From IMG/VR virus record IMGVR_UViG_3300035670_000271, positions 1 through 54,492 of that record: 54,492 bases of DNA. One strand, 5' to 3'. Shown in pieces: positions 1-7,720 of the stretch (within the stretch, counting starts at the first letter, position 1; every line of letters begins with the position of its first letter). The DNA comes from a virus. A program made the translations under genes and the position numbers. The notes beneath the pieces were generated by a model that worked only from the letters and a program-made list of their open reading frames with translations, did not search any database and was not told where the DNA came from.

Positions 1-127
1 GCGCCTGCGCTTTTGATTCCATCGGCGACTAAGGCTCCTAACGAAATTTTGAAGGTATCATTAAAATCCTTACGCATTTCAGACAATAATGACGTAATAC
101 CAGACCCCAAATCAGAGAACCCTTTTT
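1..127. repeat. Terminal direct repeat, left copy
   Basis: Bases 1-127 are identical to bases 54366-54492. Because the tape-measure reading frame continues across the join, this is best read as the overlap of a circular assembly, leaving a 54,365 bp circle. The length equals a k-mer size commonly used by assemblers, so it is probably not a biological terminal repeat. Confidence 0.93.
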
Positions 128-254
128 CTGCGTTGGAGGCAGACTGCTGAGTTATTTCACCAGTATCGAGTAAATTGCGTTGGATTTTTTTGAGCTCGGC
201 GCTTGCCTGATTGTCAACTGTGACCTTGAGGATAAGTTCGTCAACGATTGCCAT
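1..254 (-). CDS. Tail tape measure protein, N-terminal part (continues at the right end of the window)
   Basis: This is the first part of the tape-measure gene, which continues leftwards through position 54365 to 50792 on the circle. The ATG at 254-252 overlaps the stop of the preceding gene (TAATG), and the sequence starts MAIVDELILKVTVDN. Joined, the protein is 1,275 residues. Tape measures fill the tail tube lumen and set its length; at about 0.15 nm per residue this suggests a tail near 190 nm (family rule, not measured). The N-terminus is followed by a TP901-type tape-measure core domain encoded at the other end of the window. Confidence 0.93.
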   Translation of the reverse strand, partial: MAIVDELILKVTVDNQASAELKKIQRNLLDTGEITQQSASNAEKGFSDLGSGITSLLSEMRKDFNDTFKISLGALVADGIKSAG

Positions 255-724
255 TATTTTCCCTCCCAACAATAGTCACGGACTGCGTCTGTTATCTCAT
301 CAACATCAGCATCCTGAAACAAGAGAAATTTGCGTTGTGGCAATTTGCGGCGCGGCGCATCTGAATTGTGATATTTTCCATAGGGAACGGAGGCCCCAAA
401 GGACAGAGAGGATTCCCGCGCGGACAAATCAATTTGCGCAATACTTTCGCCACTGTTGGATTCTGAAATGGTTGAGTCGACAAGGCGTCCAGTCAAACGC
501 AGGACAGGGTGCGTTTTTGTGTCTGGGTATTGGAGTTCCCCGTTGACGTTGCTCACTCGCTTCGGCCAACGGGCTGGACGCCCTTCTTCAGCGAAATTCT
601 GCGCGATAGATCGGGAAAGCACTCGCCGTGACGACTCTAACGCCTGACGCGGCGAACTGACCCGCTGGTCAATGGCGTTTAGCCGGTTTCTGACGTGTTC
701 GATTCCGAGTATGTCCACTTGCAT
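254..724 (-). CDS. Phage virion morphogenesis / tail completion protein
   Basis: A 156-residue protein resembling the phage virion morphogenesis family (P2 gpS / Mu gpG group), which helps complete the tail before head joining. Visible family hallmarks are the RLTGRL segment in the middle, a following VPYGKYHN stretch (usual form PYA..H) and a C-terminal RKFLLFQDADVDEI block. It starts inside the 3' end of the T reading frame (56-base overlap) and its stop overlaps the tape-measure start, so it is translationally coupled. Its position just before the tape measure fits a tail-completion role. Confidence 0.7.
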   Translation of the reverse strand: MQVDILGIEHVRNRLNAIDQRVSSPRQALESSRRVLSRSIAQNFAEEGRPARWPKRVSNVNGELQYPDTKTHPVLRLTGRLVDSTISESNSGESIAQIDLSARESSLSFGASVPYGKYHNSDAPRRKLPQRKFLLFQDADVDEITDAVRDYCWEGK

Positions 725-1468
725 GCTTCTCGCTCCAAACGGAAAAAATACTATTTAACCGGCGTAACGCCTCGGCTTGGTCTGCTGCCGGTATCTGATA
801 GATGAGAAAGAGATAATACGCTGTTGCAACGTCAAACCGCAACAACGGAGCAAACTGCCCAGTAGTTGTCACGCTCACTAATTGATATGAGTGCCACAAC
901 TCCCATAACACATAATTTTCAGGGAGCAACTCCGTATTGCCATGTATGGGACACGGCAACTTATATATTTTGCGCTGACTTAATGGCTTTCGCCGGTTCT
1001 CTGCAATACAGGTGGGGCAACGGTTCGCCTCATTATTGAGGGTTCGCTGCGCCCACTCTATGAGTTTTTTCTTGCGTGTTCCTTCGCTTTCAACAAACGG
1101 TCATCTGCATCACTGCTTATCTTGGAAATCTTGTCATTTATCCATTTGATCACCGGCTGCGGGGCGTGGTCAAGCACGTAGCGCAGTCCCTTGTCATCTG
1201 CGTTGACCGGCGTTCCATCTGGATATTCAAGATGGCGGAACCCTCGGATGGCTCGCTGCCATCCTAACAATGAGAGCCGATAAAAATCCATTGACTCATG
1301 GATTTTATAATCATTTCCGGCGGCAACACTTTTGCGATCTGTGGCGTCCTGTGTGATTTTGATTCGTTCCGCCCATCCTATAGGTGCAAGGCAGACCTCC
1401 GGGATGGGGTCTGCCTCAAGAATGTCTATCGGATACCATACGTCATGAGATTCCTGTCCTAATATCAT
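669..1468 (-). CDS. Tail assembly chaperone GT fusion made by -1 frameshifting
   Basis: Reading starts at ATG 1468, follows the G frame to the heptamer A AAA AAC (1070-1064), slips back one base and continues in the T frame to 669, giving about 266 residues. The T part has no good start of its own (the open frame near 959 would begin with TTG and lacks a ribosome site) and reads in frame from the slip: KLIEWAQRTL, then a CPTC pair and a CPIH pair about 20 residues apart, which looks like a metal-binding element. Location between tail tube and tape measure is the classical position of lambda G/GT. The frameshift is inferred from sequence, not shown. Confidence 0.75.
1058..1468 (-). CDS. Tail assembly chaperone G (unshifted product)
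   Basis: A 136-residue protein starting MILGQESHDVWYP at ATG 1468, preceded by AAAGGA; the longer open frame upstream lies inside the tail-tube gene and has no ribosome site. It ends KEHARKNS, with the slippery heptamer covering the last codons before TAG. The role is inferred from position and from the G/GT arrangement: such chaperones coat the tape measure while the tail tube polymerises around it. The sequence itself shows no domain I can name with confidence. Confidence 0.75.
   Translation of the reverse strand: MILGQESHDVWYPIDILEADPIPEVCLAPIGWAERIKITQDATDRKSVAAGNDYKIHESMDFYRLSLLGWQRAIRGFRHLEYPDGTPVNADDKGLRYVLDHAPQPVIKWINDKISKISSDADDRLLKAKEHARKNS
1064..1070 (-). promoter_or_regulatory. 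Programmed -1 ribosomal frameshift site A AAA AAC
   Basis: On the minus strand the zero frame reads AGA AAA AAC TCA TAG, so the heptamer A AAA AAC is correctly phased for canonical X XXY YYZ slippage. It lies six bases before the G stop, and the -1 frame is open for about 130 further codons. I did not identify a clear downstream pseudoknot. Confidence 0.75.
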
Positions 1469-1487
1469 AATAGATCCTTTGCTGTGA

Positions 1488-2933
1488 TTAGAAAAACGCC
1501 AGAATAAGCGGGGCAAGACTTCCTTCTTTCCGGGCATGCCATGAGACATCTTGCGTCCATAGCCCATCGGTGTCAACGGGTTGGACGTTATTCCGTCGCA
1601 TATTCGGCACAATAATCAACGGTTGATTGCCTTCCGTGTCACCCAACAGCAACAGCAGCGGCGCGGCGGTTCTGGCATCCCAGGCAGTATACTGCGAATC
1701 ATCTTCAAGGTCAAAATCAAAGACGCCTGTCGTGTTCCGTGCGCTATAATGCAACGACCGTATCCCGCTGTCATTGACCATTGACATCCGTTTTGTGATA
1801 GCATAGCCCAAATCAGCTTCAAATTTTTGGGTATACAAGGCATCACGGTCTGCGTTGAGCGAGACGACAGCCCCTAAACAGATGGGCGGCTCTGATTCGT
1901 CAGGCGTCGGGGCAAGACTCAATGTCGTGAAATCTGACCCGGTATGAACAACATCCCACCCCGCAAATTCGAGCGTGAATTGCACTTTGGGAATTTGTCC
2001 CGTTGTCGCGTTTTGGATGGTCATGTTCGGACGGCATCCCCAGAACCGATACCAGAGACCCTCTTTGTCTTCGCAGTCAAGGAAGATGTGAACGCTGACG
2101 GTGATCTGGTCTTCATCCTTCATTTTGTATGTCACGCCACCTTGCACGGCATTGGCGTCAAGTGGTTCGGCGCTCAGATATGGCGTCAAATAGAGTTCGT
2201 TATCCGTGCCTCCGATCGTCGCAACAGCCGTTACTTCGCTATATTCATAAGTCGGGGATGCTCCTGTCTGGTCAATGTCAATCTTGACCGCATCCTCAAC
2301 CGCGAAGGCGGTCGTGCTTCCGACAATCACTCGTGAAATGAGTTGTAGCGCATTTCCGGCCACCGGAACGGCGCTCAGAGCATCCGTCAATACGATTTCG
2401 TCATGGTCAACATTGAACGTTGACGTCAATATTGTGGCTTGTTCATACGTTCCCGCGCCTCCTGGCGACACATCAATCAGGATGACATCACCGGCTTTAA
2501 ACCACGCGGCGCCGTGCGCGTGGTCAACGTCAAAGGCCGTATCTGTCGGGACGGGGGAGGCGTTGAGCGTTAAAAGCGCGGCATTTCCGCTGACAGTCTT
2601 GTCTGCCGCGTTCAGGGGGTTGGTTGCCGTGCTAAATTGTGCCCGCAGAAGCGTATCAAGCTCCGGGACGGTTTTGCGAGTGCCGCTGCCACGAAGCTCT
2701 CCTGTGAGCGTTAGGCTCCCCGTCTGCATCCCCTGTAAGGTTTGCAATGCGTCAAGGCTTCCGTTGATAGCGTCTCGCGCAACCTCTTCATATCCGTGAT
2801 CAAAGGCAAAACCAGCGTCAAGCAGCACAAAATCAGCATTGACCGGTGGTGTTTCAAGCGTGTAGCAGGTCGTTTCTTCCTTTATCGCGATATAGGTATT
2901 CTTGACTTGTAATCCTTCAATCGTACAGGCCAT
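1488..2933 (-). CDS. Major tail tube protein
   Basis: A 481-residue protein (MACTIEGLQVKNTYIAIKEE) placed directly upstream of the tail chaperones, where siphophages encode the tube subunit. It is long for a tube protein: the middle (roughly residues 130-290) holds repeated immunoglobulin-like, T/V/D-rich segments of the form DAVKIDIDQTG and KAGDVILIDVSPGG, suggesting surface domains inserted into the tube fold. The last 150 residues regain tube-like features. It sits in the run of closely packed late genes; only 3 bases separate it from the previous gene's stop. The name rests on gene order more than on motif matches. Confidence 0.6.
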   Translation of the reverse strand: MACTIEGLQVKNTYIAIKEETTCYTLETPPVNADFVLLDAGFAFDHGYEEVARDAINGSLDALQTLQGMQTGSLTLTGELRGSGTRKTVPELDTLLRAQFSTATNPLNAADKTVSGNAALLTLNASPVPTDTAFDVDHAHGAAWFKAGDVILIDVSPGGAGTYEQATILTSTFNVDHDEIVLTDALSAVPVAGNALQLISRVIVGSTTAFAVEDAVKIDIDQTGASPTYEYSEVTAVATIGGTDNELYLTPYLSAEPLDANAVQGGVTYKMKDEDQITVSVHIFLDCEDKEGLWYRFWGCRPNMTIQNATTGQIPKVQFTLEFAGWDVVHTGSDFTTLSLAPTPDESEPPICLGAVVSLNADRDALYTQKFEADLGYAITKRMSMVNDSGIRSLHYSARNTTGVFDFDLEDDSQYTAWDARTAAPLLLLLGDTEGNQPLIIVPNMRRNNVQPVDTDGLWTQDVSWHARKEGSLAPLILAFF

Positions 2934-2936
2934 TGG

Positions 2937-3281
2937 TTAGCCCTCCTGTTCCGCGAGTCTGGCTTGTAATAATACAAGCAGGTCTTCGCGGGTTTGAATG
3001 TCCATTGGAGCTTTGGGCGCGTCAAGCGTGCGCGACCTCAGCAAGCTCTTGTCATAGAGTTCCAGACTTAATGCGATAATGTCCGTCACATCGGAACGAA
3101 TCGCGGCCACCGCGTCCTGTGATGTGCCGACGACGTTGACACCTTTTTTGATAATTTGTGCCATTTCAATGGAGTTTTTCACCCGTGACACTTCAGCCAT
3201 GACGTGCTGAACTGTTTGGGCTATCGAATAGAAGTCCTTGACGTCAAGCTTTCTTGCTGTATGTTCGTCTTTTTTACTCAT
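2937..3281 (-). CDS. Late-operon protein of unknown function, between tail terminator and tail tube
   Basis: A 114-residue, mostly helical, charged protein (MSKKDEHTARKLDVKDFYSIAQTVQHV) without cysteines, membrane segments or a motif I recognise. Its start overlaps the end of the preceding gene by 8 bases, so it is co-translated with the putative tail terminator. A small tail or joining accessory factor is the likely role by position only. Confidence 0.6.
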   Translation of the reverse strand: MSKKDEHTARKLDVKDFYSIAQTVQHVMAEVSRVKNSIEMAQIIKKGVNVVGTSQDAVAAIRSDVTDIIALSLELYDKSLLRSRTLDAPKAPMDIQTREDLLVLLQARLAEQEG

Positions 3282-3738
3282 AACATTCTATCCATCGGTA
3301 GAGAAGAGGGATGCGTCCCTCCCATCTATCAACGTAATTTCTCCCGCTAAACGCTGGAAATACAATCGTTCCGACGTTGGCGTCTAAAAGAGTTAATCCC
3401 ATCTTGTTCCGATGTAGCAGAGTGCTTATCTCATAGCAGAGTGATTTCAAATCTTTTGACGGGGTGTCCGGCCCGTGATTAGCTTTTGAAAAGTCCTCTG
3501 TGTACGCATGGATAATTGCCTCAAACGTAATAAAAGAGCTATGCCCCGCCATATCCCTATCCTGCCGGGTGACGGCTCCGCTGGCAATCGCGATCCCAGG
3601 CATAGGAAGCGATGGTGCAATGTCTCCGTTTTCGGAAATCGTGACGGCATGCGCACACACTCCATACCCTTTTAAGGCTGTTGAGCCTTGCAAAACATCT
3701 TGAATCCCATCCAATATTGAGACAATCACGTTACTCAT
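3274..3738 (-). CDS. Putative tail terminator / head-tail joining protein
   Basis: A 154-residue protein starting MSNVIVSILDGIQDVLQ. The size, the N-terminal helix, the central beta-rich part (FITFEAIIHAYTED) and the place between the connector and the tail tube all match minor tail/tail terminator proteins that cap the tube and contact the head connector. It overlaps both neighbours by a few bases. No residue-level signature is decisive, so the call is mainly synteny. Confidence 0.5.
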   Translation of the reverse strand: MSNVIVSILDGIQDVLQGSTALKGYGVCAHAVTISENGDIAPSLPMPGIAIASGAVTRQDRDMAGHSSFITFEAIIHAYTEDFSKANHGPDTPSKDLKSLCYEISTLLHRNKMGLTLLDANVGTIVFPAFSGRNYVDRWEGRIPLLYRWIECYE

Positions 3739-4214
3739 ACTTGCAACACATACGAGTTAAATGCACTATTTTTGCGTGAAAATACCGGCGTCCAGTTCCG
3801 AGTCGTTGAAACGGCGTTGCCTGACGTGACGGCGTTGCCTGGGTTTGGCAACTCCTCCCCATCTGAAACAAGGGGAATATCACCTGCTGCGATTTGTTCC
3901 AATTTTCGCATAGCTTCCTTGTATGCGAAAATATACATCTCTCCGGCTTGTTGATTGGTCGATGCCAACCAAAAGATCGCCAACGAGTCTTCAATATCCT
4001 TGAGGATGTCAGGAATAGCATCACCCACAAATGGCAAGTAGTCGCCGTAGCGCGTCTGTAAATGGCTGTTGATGCAATTATAGCCGTAAACGCGGGCGGC
4101 GTCAAGCTTCTCTGGGTCGACCACGCCTTCACAGGTGGCTGCCCAGGACAGGATAACTCGCTCTCCTGTCCTGAGAATCAGTCTGGCGTCTGTTGTATAT
4201 GTCACAGTTGCCAT
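3735..4214 (-). CDS. Head-tail connector, DUF1320/Mu gp36-like
   Basis: A 159-residue protein with the helical pattern of small head-completion proteins: LDAARVYGYNCINSHLQTRY near residues 38-57 and a following ILKDIEDSLAIFWLAS helix resemble the DUF1320 (Mu gp36) group, which adds to the portal after packaging. It follows the capsid cluster and precedes the tail terminator, as expected. The stop overlaps the next start by 4 bases. Moderate confidence. Confidence 0.55.
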   Translation of the reverse strand: MATVTYTTDARLILRTGERVILSWAATCEGVVDPEKLDAARVYGYNCINSHLQTRYGDYLPFVGDAIPDILKDIEDSLAIFWLASTNQQAGEMYIFAYKEAMRKLEQIAAGDIPLVSDGEELPNPGNAVTSGNAVSTTRNWTPVFSRKNSAFNSYVLQV

Positions 4215-4223
4215 GATTTCCCC

Positions 4224-4874
4224 TTAGAAGCAGGCTGCGCCGTCTGCCACTTTCAAGTCATCACCAGCCTGATCACAAAAACAGACAATATTGGCGGTGT
4301 CATTATAGAAGATTGTCCCCTCTGGAAATGTGCCGCACGGATCGGACGTCTCAAATTCTAATTTGAGCGCGGCGCTAACTTCGACAACAGGAGATGTTAA
4401 GAGGATAGTGCCATCAGTGCTGTTGTCAATCGTTTCGCCATTGACTAATGTCACAACGCCTGTGCTTTCAATTGCAAACTTTTCAGCGGCGGCGGCTCCG
4501 GCGGCCATGAGTTTGACTGAAAAAGAGGCATCTTCTGACGTTGCGGTCGCGTCGTCAATCACGGCGTCTAATTGCATGACGGTCTCATTGTTTGCCGCGC
4601 TGGTTTCCTGGACAAATGACGCTCCGACTCCGATCCCCGTCGCAGGGGTTCCGCTGGTTTGGTGCGTCAACGTAGCGGGACGGCTCACGGTATTCGTCAA
4701 TGCCGTGTTGGTGGTACTGTCAGTCGATGACAACGTCACGGAAAAATTTCCGTTGCTGTCGAGAGCGCCTGACAAAATCTGCTCAACTGTTCCTACTCTG
4801 GTTTCTGCCGCAACAATTGTTAATGTGAACATCAACACAAGCAGGCTTGCAAGAATATATATGCGTTTTTTCAT
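4224..4874 (-). CDS. Signal-peptide-bearing protein of unknown function in the capsid cluster
   Basis: A 216-residue protein with a textbook signal peptide: MKKR, a hydrophobic core (IYILASLLVLMFTLTIV) and a likely cleavage after AAE near residue 24. The mature part is T/S/A-rich and ends in a cysteine-containing block (four Cys in the last 40 residues, including CFC). Capsid-cluster proteins are normally cytoplasmic, so an exported product here is odd. It may be a secreted or surface-exposed protein, or a virion protein whose N-terminus merely resembles a signal. It sits between major capsid and connector. Confidence 0.6.
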   Translation of the reverse strand: MKKRIYILASLLVLMFTLTIVAAETRVGTVEQILSGALDSNGNFSVTLSSTDSTTNTALTNTVSRPATLTHQTSGTPATGIGVGASFVQETSAANNETVMQLDAVIDDATATSEDASFSVKLMAAGAAAAEKFAIESTGVVTLVNGETIDNSTDGTILLTSPVVEVSAALKLEFETSDPCGTFPEGTIFYNDTANIVCFCDQAGDDLKVADGAACF

Positions 4875-4918
4875 GTTGTATCCCTTACAGAAAAGGGGCG
4901 GGAGTCCCGCCCCGTGTG

Positions 4919-5893
4919 TTATGAAATGGCGTCCTCAATCATGTAGGCCGCGCTGCTGTCAATAATGGCTTCGTCAACGGACTGGTCAACTTCAACCCAT
5001 ACGCCGCCGCCACCTCTGGCCTCATCGCGATACACGCGAACGCGAATGCCATCTTGACCGCCTTCGGGGGTGAACCTGAACGTTTTAAAGGCGCTATTGT
5101 CCATCGTGGACGGGCTGGGGTTGATGTAAGCAACCACACAGTGTTTTGTCCAGATATAGCCTTTGGTGAATGTGGTTTTCGTCTTCGGGGTGCTGTCGTA
5201 CATTGCCTCGCAGACATAGACGTTATTTACCCGGAAGATTTGCGCCAACAGTTGCGGCGTCACCATCGCTGGCGATCCAGGATAGGCTCCCCCGGTGATG
5301 CGCTCCAAAATCTGAGGATGTGACGTCAGTTGAATAAACACGTCCAACCCCATAAAGACGGTGTTCGGCTTTTTGTGACATGCCTGATATGCCGTCCATA
5401 TAATATCAATGGGGATGCTGTCAACGCTACTATGGTTATCCCATTGTGTCGCGGCGACAAGTTGCGTTTTGTTCGCAGCGGGATAATTCGCCGACGTGAA
5501 CGCTAACGTCTCGCAACGGCTCTCTCGCGCCAACATGAGTTTTGACATCAAGACGGTTGTCGTCTCTTCTTCCATGTCAAGGCTTCCCTGCCCGTTCGCT
5601 TGGTTTTGTTGATTGCGCATTTCGTTATCAGAGATAAAGAATTTCTGCGCTTTATCGGCGCAGTTGTACTCTGATAGGCTGATCGCGTAGTTTGCGCTCT
5701 TGGCTTCATCAGACGGCCCGCGCTCAACGTCTGGAATTGAAAGCTCGTTTTTCTTTGCGAAGACGCGATATTGTCCGCTCTGCGTGGATACCGGCACAAA
5801 CGGAAAGAGGATGTCTTGCATGTAATCGTTTCCGTCGTTCCGCGTCCTGATTGCAAGGTCTGTCAATAACGGCTTTACATATTCTCTACTCAT
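4919..5893 (-). CDS. Major capsid protein
   Basis: A 324-residue protein starting MSREYVKPLLTDLAI, in the canonical place after protease and decoration protein. The layout fits HK97-fold capsid proteins without a long N-terminal scaffold: an early DILFPFVPV segment, a central helix (TTVLMSKLMLARESRCETLAF), and a C-terminal part with a Gly-rich loop (RDEARGGGGVWVEV). Recognition is by position, size and overall pattern. A preceding ribosome site (AAGGAG) supports the start. High abundance is expected. Confidence 0.75.
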   Translation of the reverse strand: MSREYVKPLLTDLAIRTRNDGNDYMQDILFPFVPVSTQSGQYRVFAKKNELSIPDVERGPSDEAKSANYAISLSEYNCADKAQKFFISDNEMRNQQNQANGQGSLDMEEETTTVLMSKLMLARESRCETLAFTSANYPAANKTQLVAATQWDNHSSVDSIPIDIIWTAYQACHKKPNTVFMGLDVFIQLTSHPQILERITGGAYPGSPAMVTPQLLAQIFRVNNVYVCEAMYDSTPKTKTTFTKGYIWTKHCVVAYINPSPSTMDNSAFKTFRFTPEGGQDGIRVRVYRDEARGGGGVWVEVDQSVDEAIIDSSAAYMIEDAIS

Positions 5894-5905
5894 CGGTTTT
5901 TCTCC

Positions 5906-6292
5906 TTACGGTTTCACGTATCCGACCATCTTGGCTTCGATACATTCGGCTGCGCCGGTTGCGGTTTCGAGTGCAATGCCACACACCCAGTCAGTGGATA
6001 CGGCTTTTTGTGCGCGTCCTAATGTCGCCGCGACGGTCAATTCGTCGCCGGGAATGACGGCTTCTGTCACAATGACTGGCATAATATTGCCAAGACCGAA
6101 CGCCGTGAACGTGGTGGTGTCGTCAGCAGATTCATACGCAACGCCATGCACATATACGCCCTTCGCGGCGGGAATCTTTGCTTGCCCATCGCTTGACCCT
6201 AATCCAACCAGGGCATATTCTGTGATCGCGCCTTCTGCGGTTTTTGTAATGCCTGACCCAGGCACAAATTTTGCTTGCGCTTCTGTTGCCAT
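5906..6292 (-). CDS. Capsid decoration (cement) protein, DUF2190-like
   Basis: A 128-residue all-beta protein. The pattern ITEYALVGLGSSDGQAKIPAAKG, then a VIPGDELTVAA segment and a C-terminal EAKMVGYVKP matches small DUF2190-type decoration proteins, which bind capsid axes and stabilise the filled head. It lies between protease and major capsid, the usual location, separated from each by about a dozen bases. Confidence 0.7.
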   Translation of the reverse strand: MATEAQAKFVPGSGITKTAEGAITEYALVGLGSSDGQAKIPAAKGVYVHGVAYESADDTTTFTAFGLGNIMPVIVTEAVIPGDELTVAATLGRAQKAVSTDWVCGIALETATGAAECIEAKMVGYVKP

Positions 6293-6296
6293 GTGT

Positions 6297-7595
6297 TTAG
6301 TCCTCCTCTCGGAACAGTTCAGGGCGTTCGCCCTTGACCGCTAACCGAGCTTGCAAGTATGGAATGTTGTCTGTTTTTATACGTTCCTCAATAAGGTGTC
6401 GCGCTTCAGTAACGTTATCGGCGAAGCGGGCTTTTGGCTCGGCGATTTGACCCATAGGCACGGCGCCGACGCCCTGCTCGGCGAATCCTTGCAAAAGATG
6501 ACAGAATTCATCTCGCAGGCTATGCGTCCGACCCTCCGCAAACTGGACTTTCCCGGAGTGCGACAGCTTCTGTGCAAACTGCTGGATATGTTGGCCTGTC
6601 AAAATTTGTGACGCATGATGTTTGACGGCTAACGTCTCGAAAAAATGCGCTAACTTTTCAGCAGCCTTGTCTTCTCTGGCTTGCTGTAGCTCGTTTCTGA
6701 GCGCCGAAATCTCATCGCGCATGGCGATCATGTCTGGCGTGTCGGTGATAGCCGTTTCCATTGGTGATACGGCATCGGCATCAACTATGGTAGGCGGTTC
6801 TGGTAGTTCTGGGGCGTTTTCTGCTGGCGTCTCTTGCGGGCGATCCTGTTGAGGCACTACGGAGATGTCAAGAGATGCGGAAGGAGTGTCTGCCTCACGT
6901 TCCCAGGGCGTCGGCTCGCCGTCAATGAATCCATACGCAGAGAGCACGCGACCTCGTAAGTCATCATTAGGCAGGATGTCGCCGGATTCCAATTTGTCGA
7001 GAATGACGGCATCAATCCCTGATGCCTCGGAAATCTCGGCAAGCGTTTTTCCGTCCGCTGCGCGTTTGGCTGACAAGAGTTGAGTGTTTGGCATTGGTTT
7101 GTTCTCCTCTTGGTGTGAAAATGTAATTGTCACAATGTCAGGCGATAGCCTGCCATCGTGAAATGGATGAAGTAACTCTTTTGGAAACATCCCCTTGACC
7201 GCAGGAGGCATCTTTGCGCCTAAAAAGCTAATTCCCGCGATGACGTTTCTCAGAACCCTCCCCCCTTGCGTAGGATACCGGAAGAAGAGGTCAACCGAGC
7301 GGTTAGGATAATGCGCGTCAAGGAGAGGAATCAGGCTGTCAGGGATGTTTTGAACTTCTGCGAAGACAGATTTGACTCCGTCTTTCGCCTTTTGAAGGAA
7401 ATATCTTGCGGCCATACCAAAAGAGGCTTCGCGGATAATTTCTGGGGCAACTTCCTCATGATTGAGCGAGATCAGCGCCCTGAATTCATGGCGAGCAGCA
7501 TTCGAATTATTGACCATATCAATGAGATCATGGTCTCCGAAGTGGTAGCCGTTCCAATTTCCAGGGCGGAAAATCTCGTAAATACGTGTTGCCAT
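6297..7595 (-). CDS. Prohead protease with C-terminal scaffold (Mu I-protein type)
   Basis: About 432 residues when started at ATG 7595 (MATRIYEIFRPGNW). The N-terminal 140 residues follow the phage maturation protease pattern: FRPGNWNGYHF, a central LNHEE segment with a His, and VDLFFRYPTQGGRVLRNVIAGISFLGAKMPPAVKG. The rest is proline/glutamate-rich with a coiled coil (around MIAMRDEISALRNELQQ), as expected of an internal scaffold fused to the protease. Residues around 175-230 look like a small helix-turn-helix, which is unusual. The start is only 7 bases from a promoter -10, suggesting a leaderless message. It is the first gene of the long late operon. Confidence 0.75.
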   Translation of the reverse strand: MATRIYEIFRPGNWNGYHFGDHDLIDMVNNSNAARHEFRALISLNHEEVAPEIIREASFGMAARYFLQKAKDGVKSVFAEVQNIPDSLIPLLDAHYPNRSVDLFFRYPTQGGRVLRNVIAGISFLGAKMPPAVKGMFPKELLHPFHDGRLSPDIVTITFSHQEENKPMPNTQLLSAKRAADGKTLAEISEASGIDAVILDKLESGDILPNDDLRGRVLSAYGFIDGEPTPWEREADTPSASLDISVVPQQDRPQETPAENAPELPEPPTIVDADAVSPMETAITDTPDMIAMRDEISALRNELQQAREDKAAEKLAHFFETLAVKHHASQILTGQHIQQFAQKLSHSGKVQFAEGRTHSLRDEFCHLLQGFAEQGVGAVPMGQIAEPKARFADNVTEARHLIEERIKTDNIPYLQARLAVKGERPELFREED

Positions 7596-7602
7596 ATCTT
7601 TC

Positions 7603-7631
7603 ATGTAACACTTTTCACAGCAACCTGTCAA
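7603..7631 (-). promoter_or_regulatory. Promoter of the late structural operon
   Basis: TTGACA at 7631-7626, a 17-base spacer, and TTACAT at 7608-7603, followed by exactly 7 bases and the ATG at 7595. The -10 is poor, so the start of transcription is uncertain; it lies just downstream of a strong bidirectional terminator, which supports a new transcript starting here. Confidence 0.5.
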
Positions 7632-7678
7632 GTGTTAATGAGAAGAATGGCAAACGAGCGCAAATACAAACAAAAAAA

Positions 7679-7702
7679 GCCACTTCGCTTGGCCGAAGTG
7701 GC
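7679..7702. terminator. Bidirectional intrinsic terminator
   Basis: A perfect 9-bp stem (GCCACTTCG with CGAAGTGGC) around a 6-base loop, flanked by seven A on the left and seven T on the right, so it can stop transcription in both directions. It ends the RemA operon and insulates the late promoter. Confidence 0.92.
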
Positions 7703-7720
7703 TTTTTTTGTAAAAGAATA

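Noticed and set aside
1-127. Biological direct terminal repeats (as in cos or DTR packaging)
   Set aside because: The tape-measure gene is continuous across the repeat and the length matches a common assembly k-mer. An assembly overlap of a circle is simpler.
2275-2799. Long plus-strand open frame over the tail tube gene
   Set aside because: Antisense shadow of a GC-biased late gene; its sequence is low-complexity Ser/Val/Thr-rich without a ribosome site. Several similar shadows over 4330-4965, 5931-6344 and 38124-38489 were dropped for the same reason.
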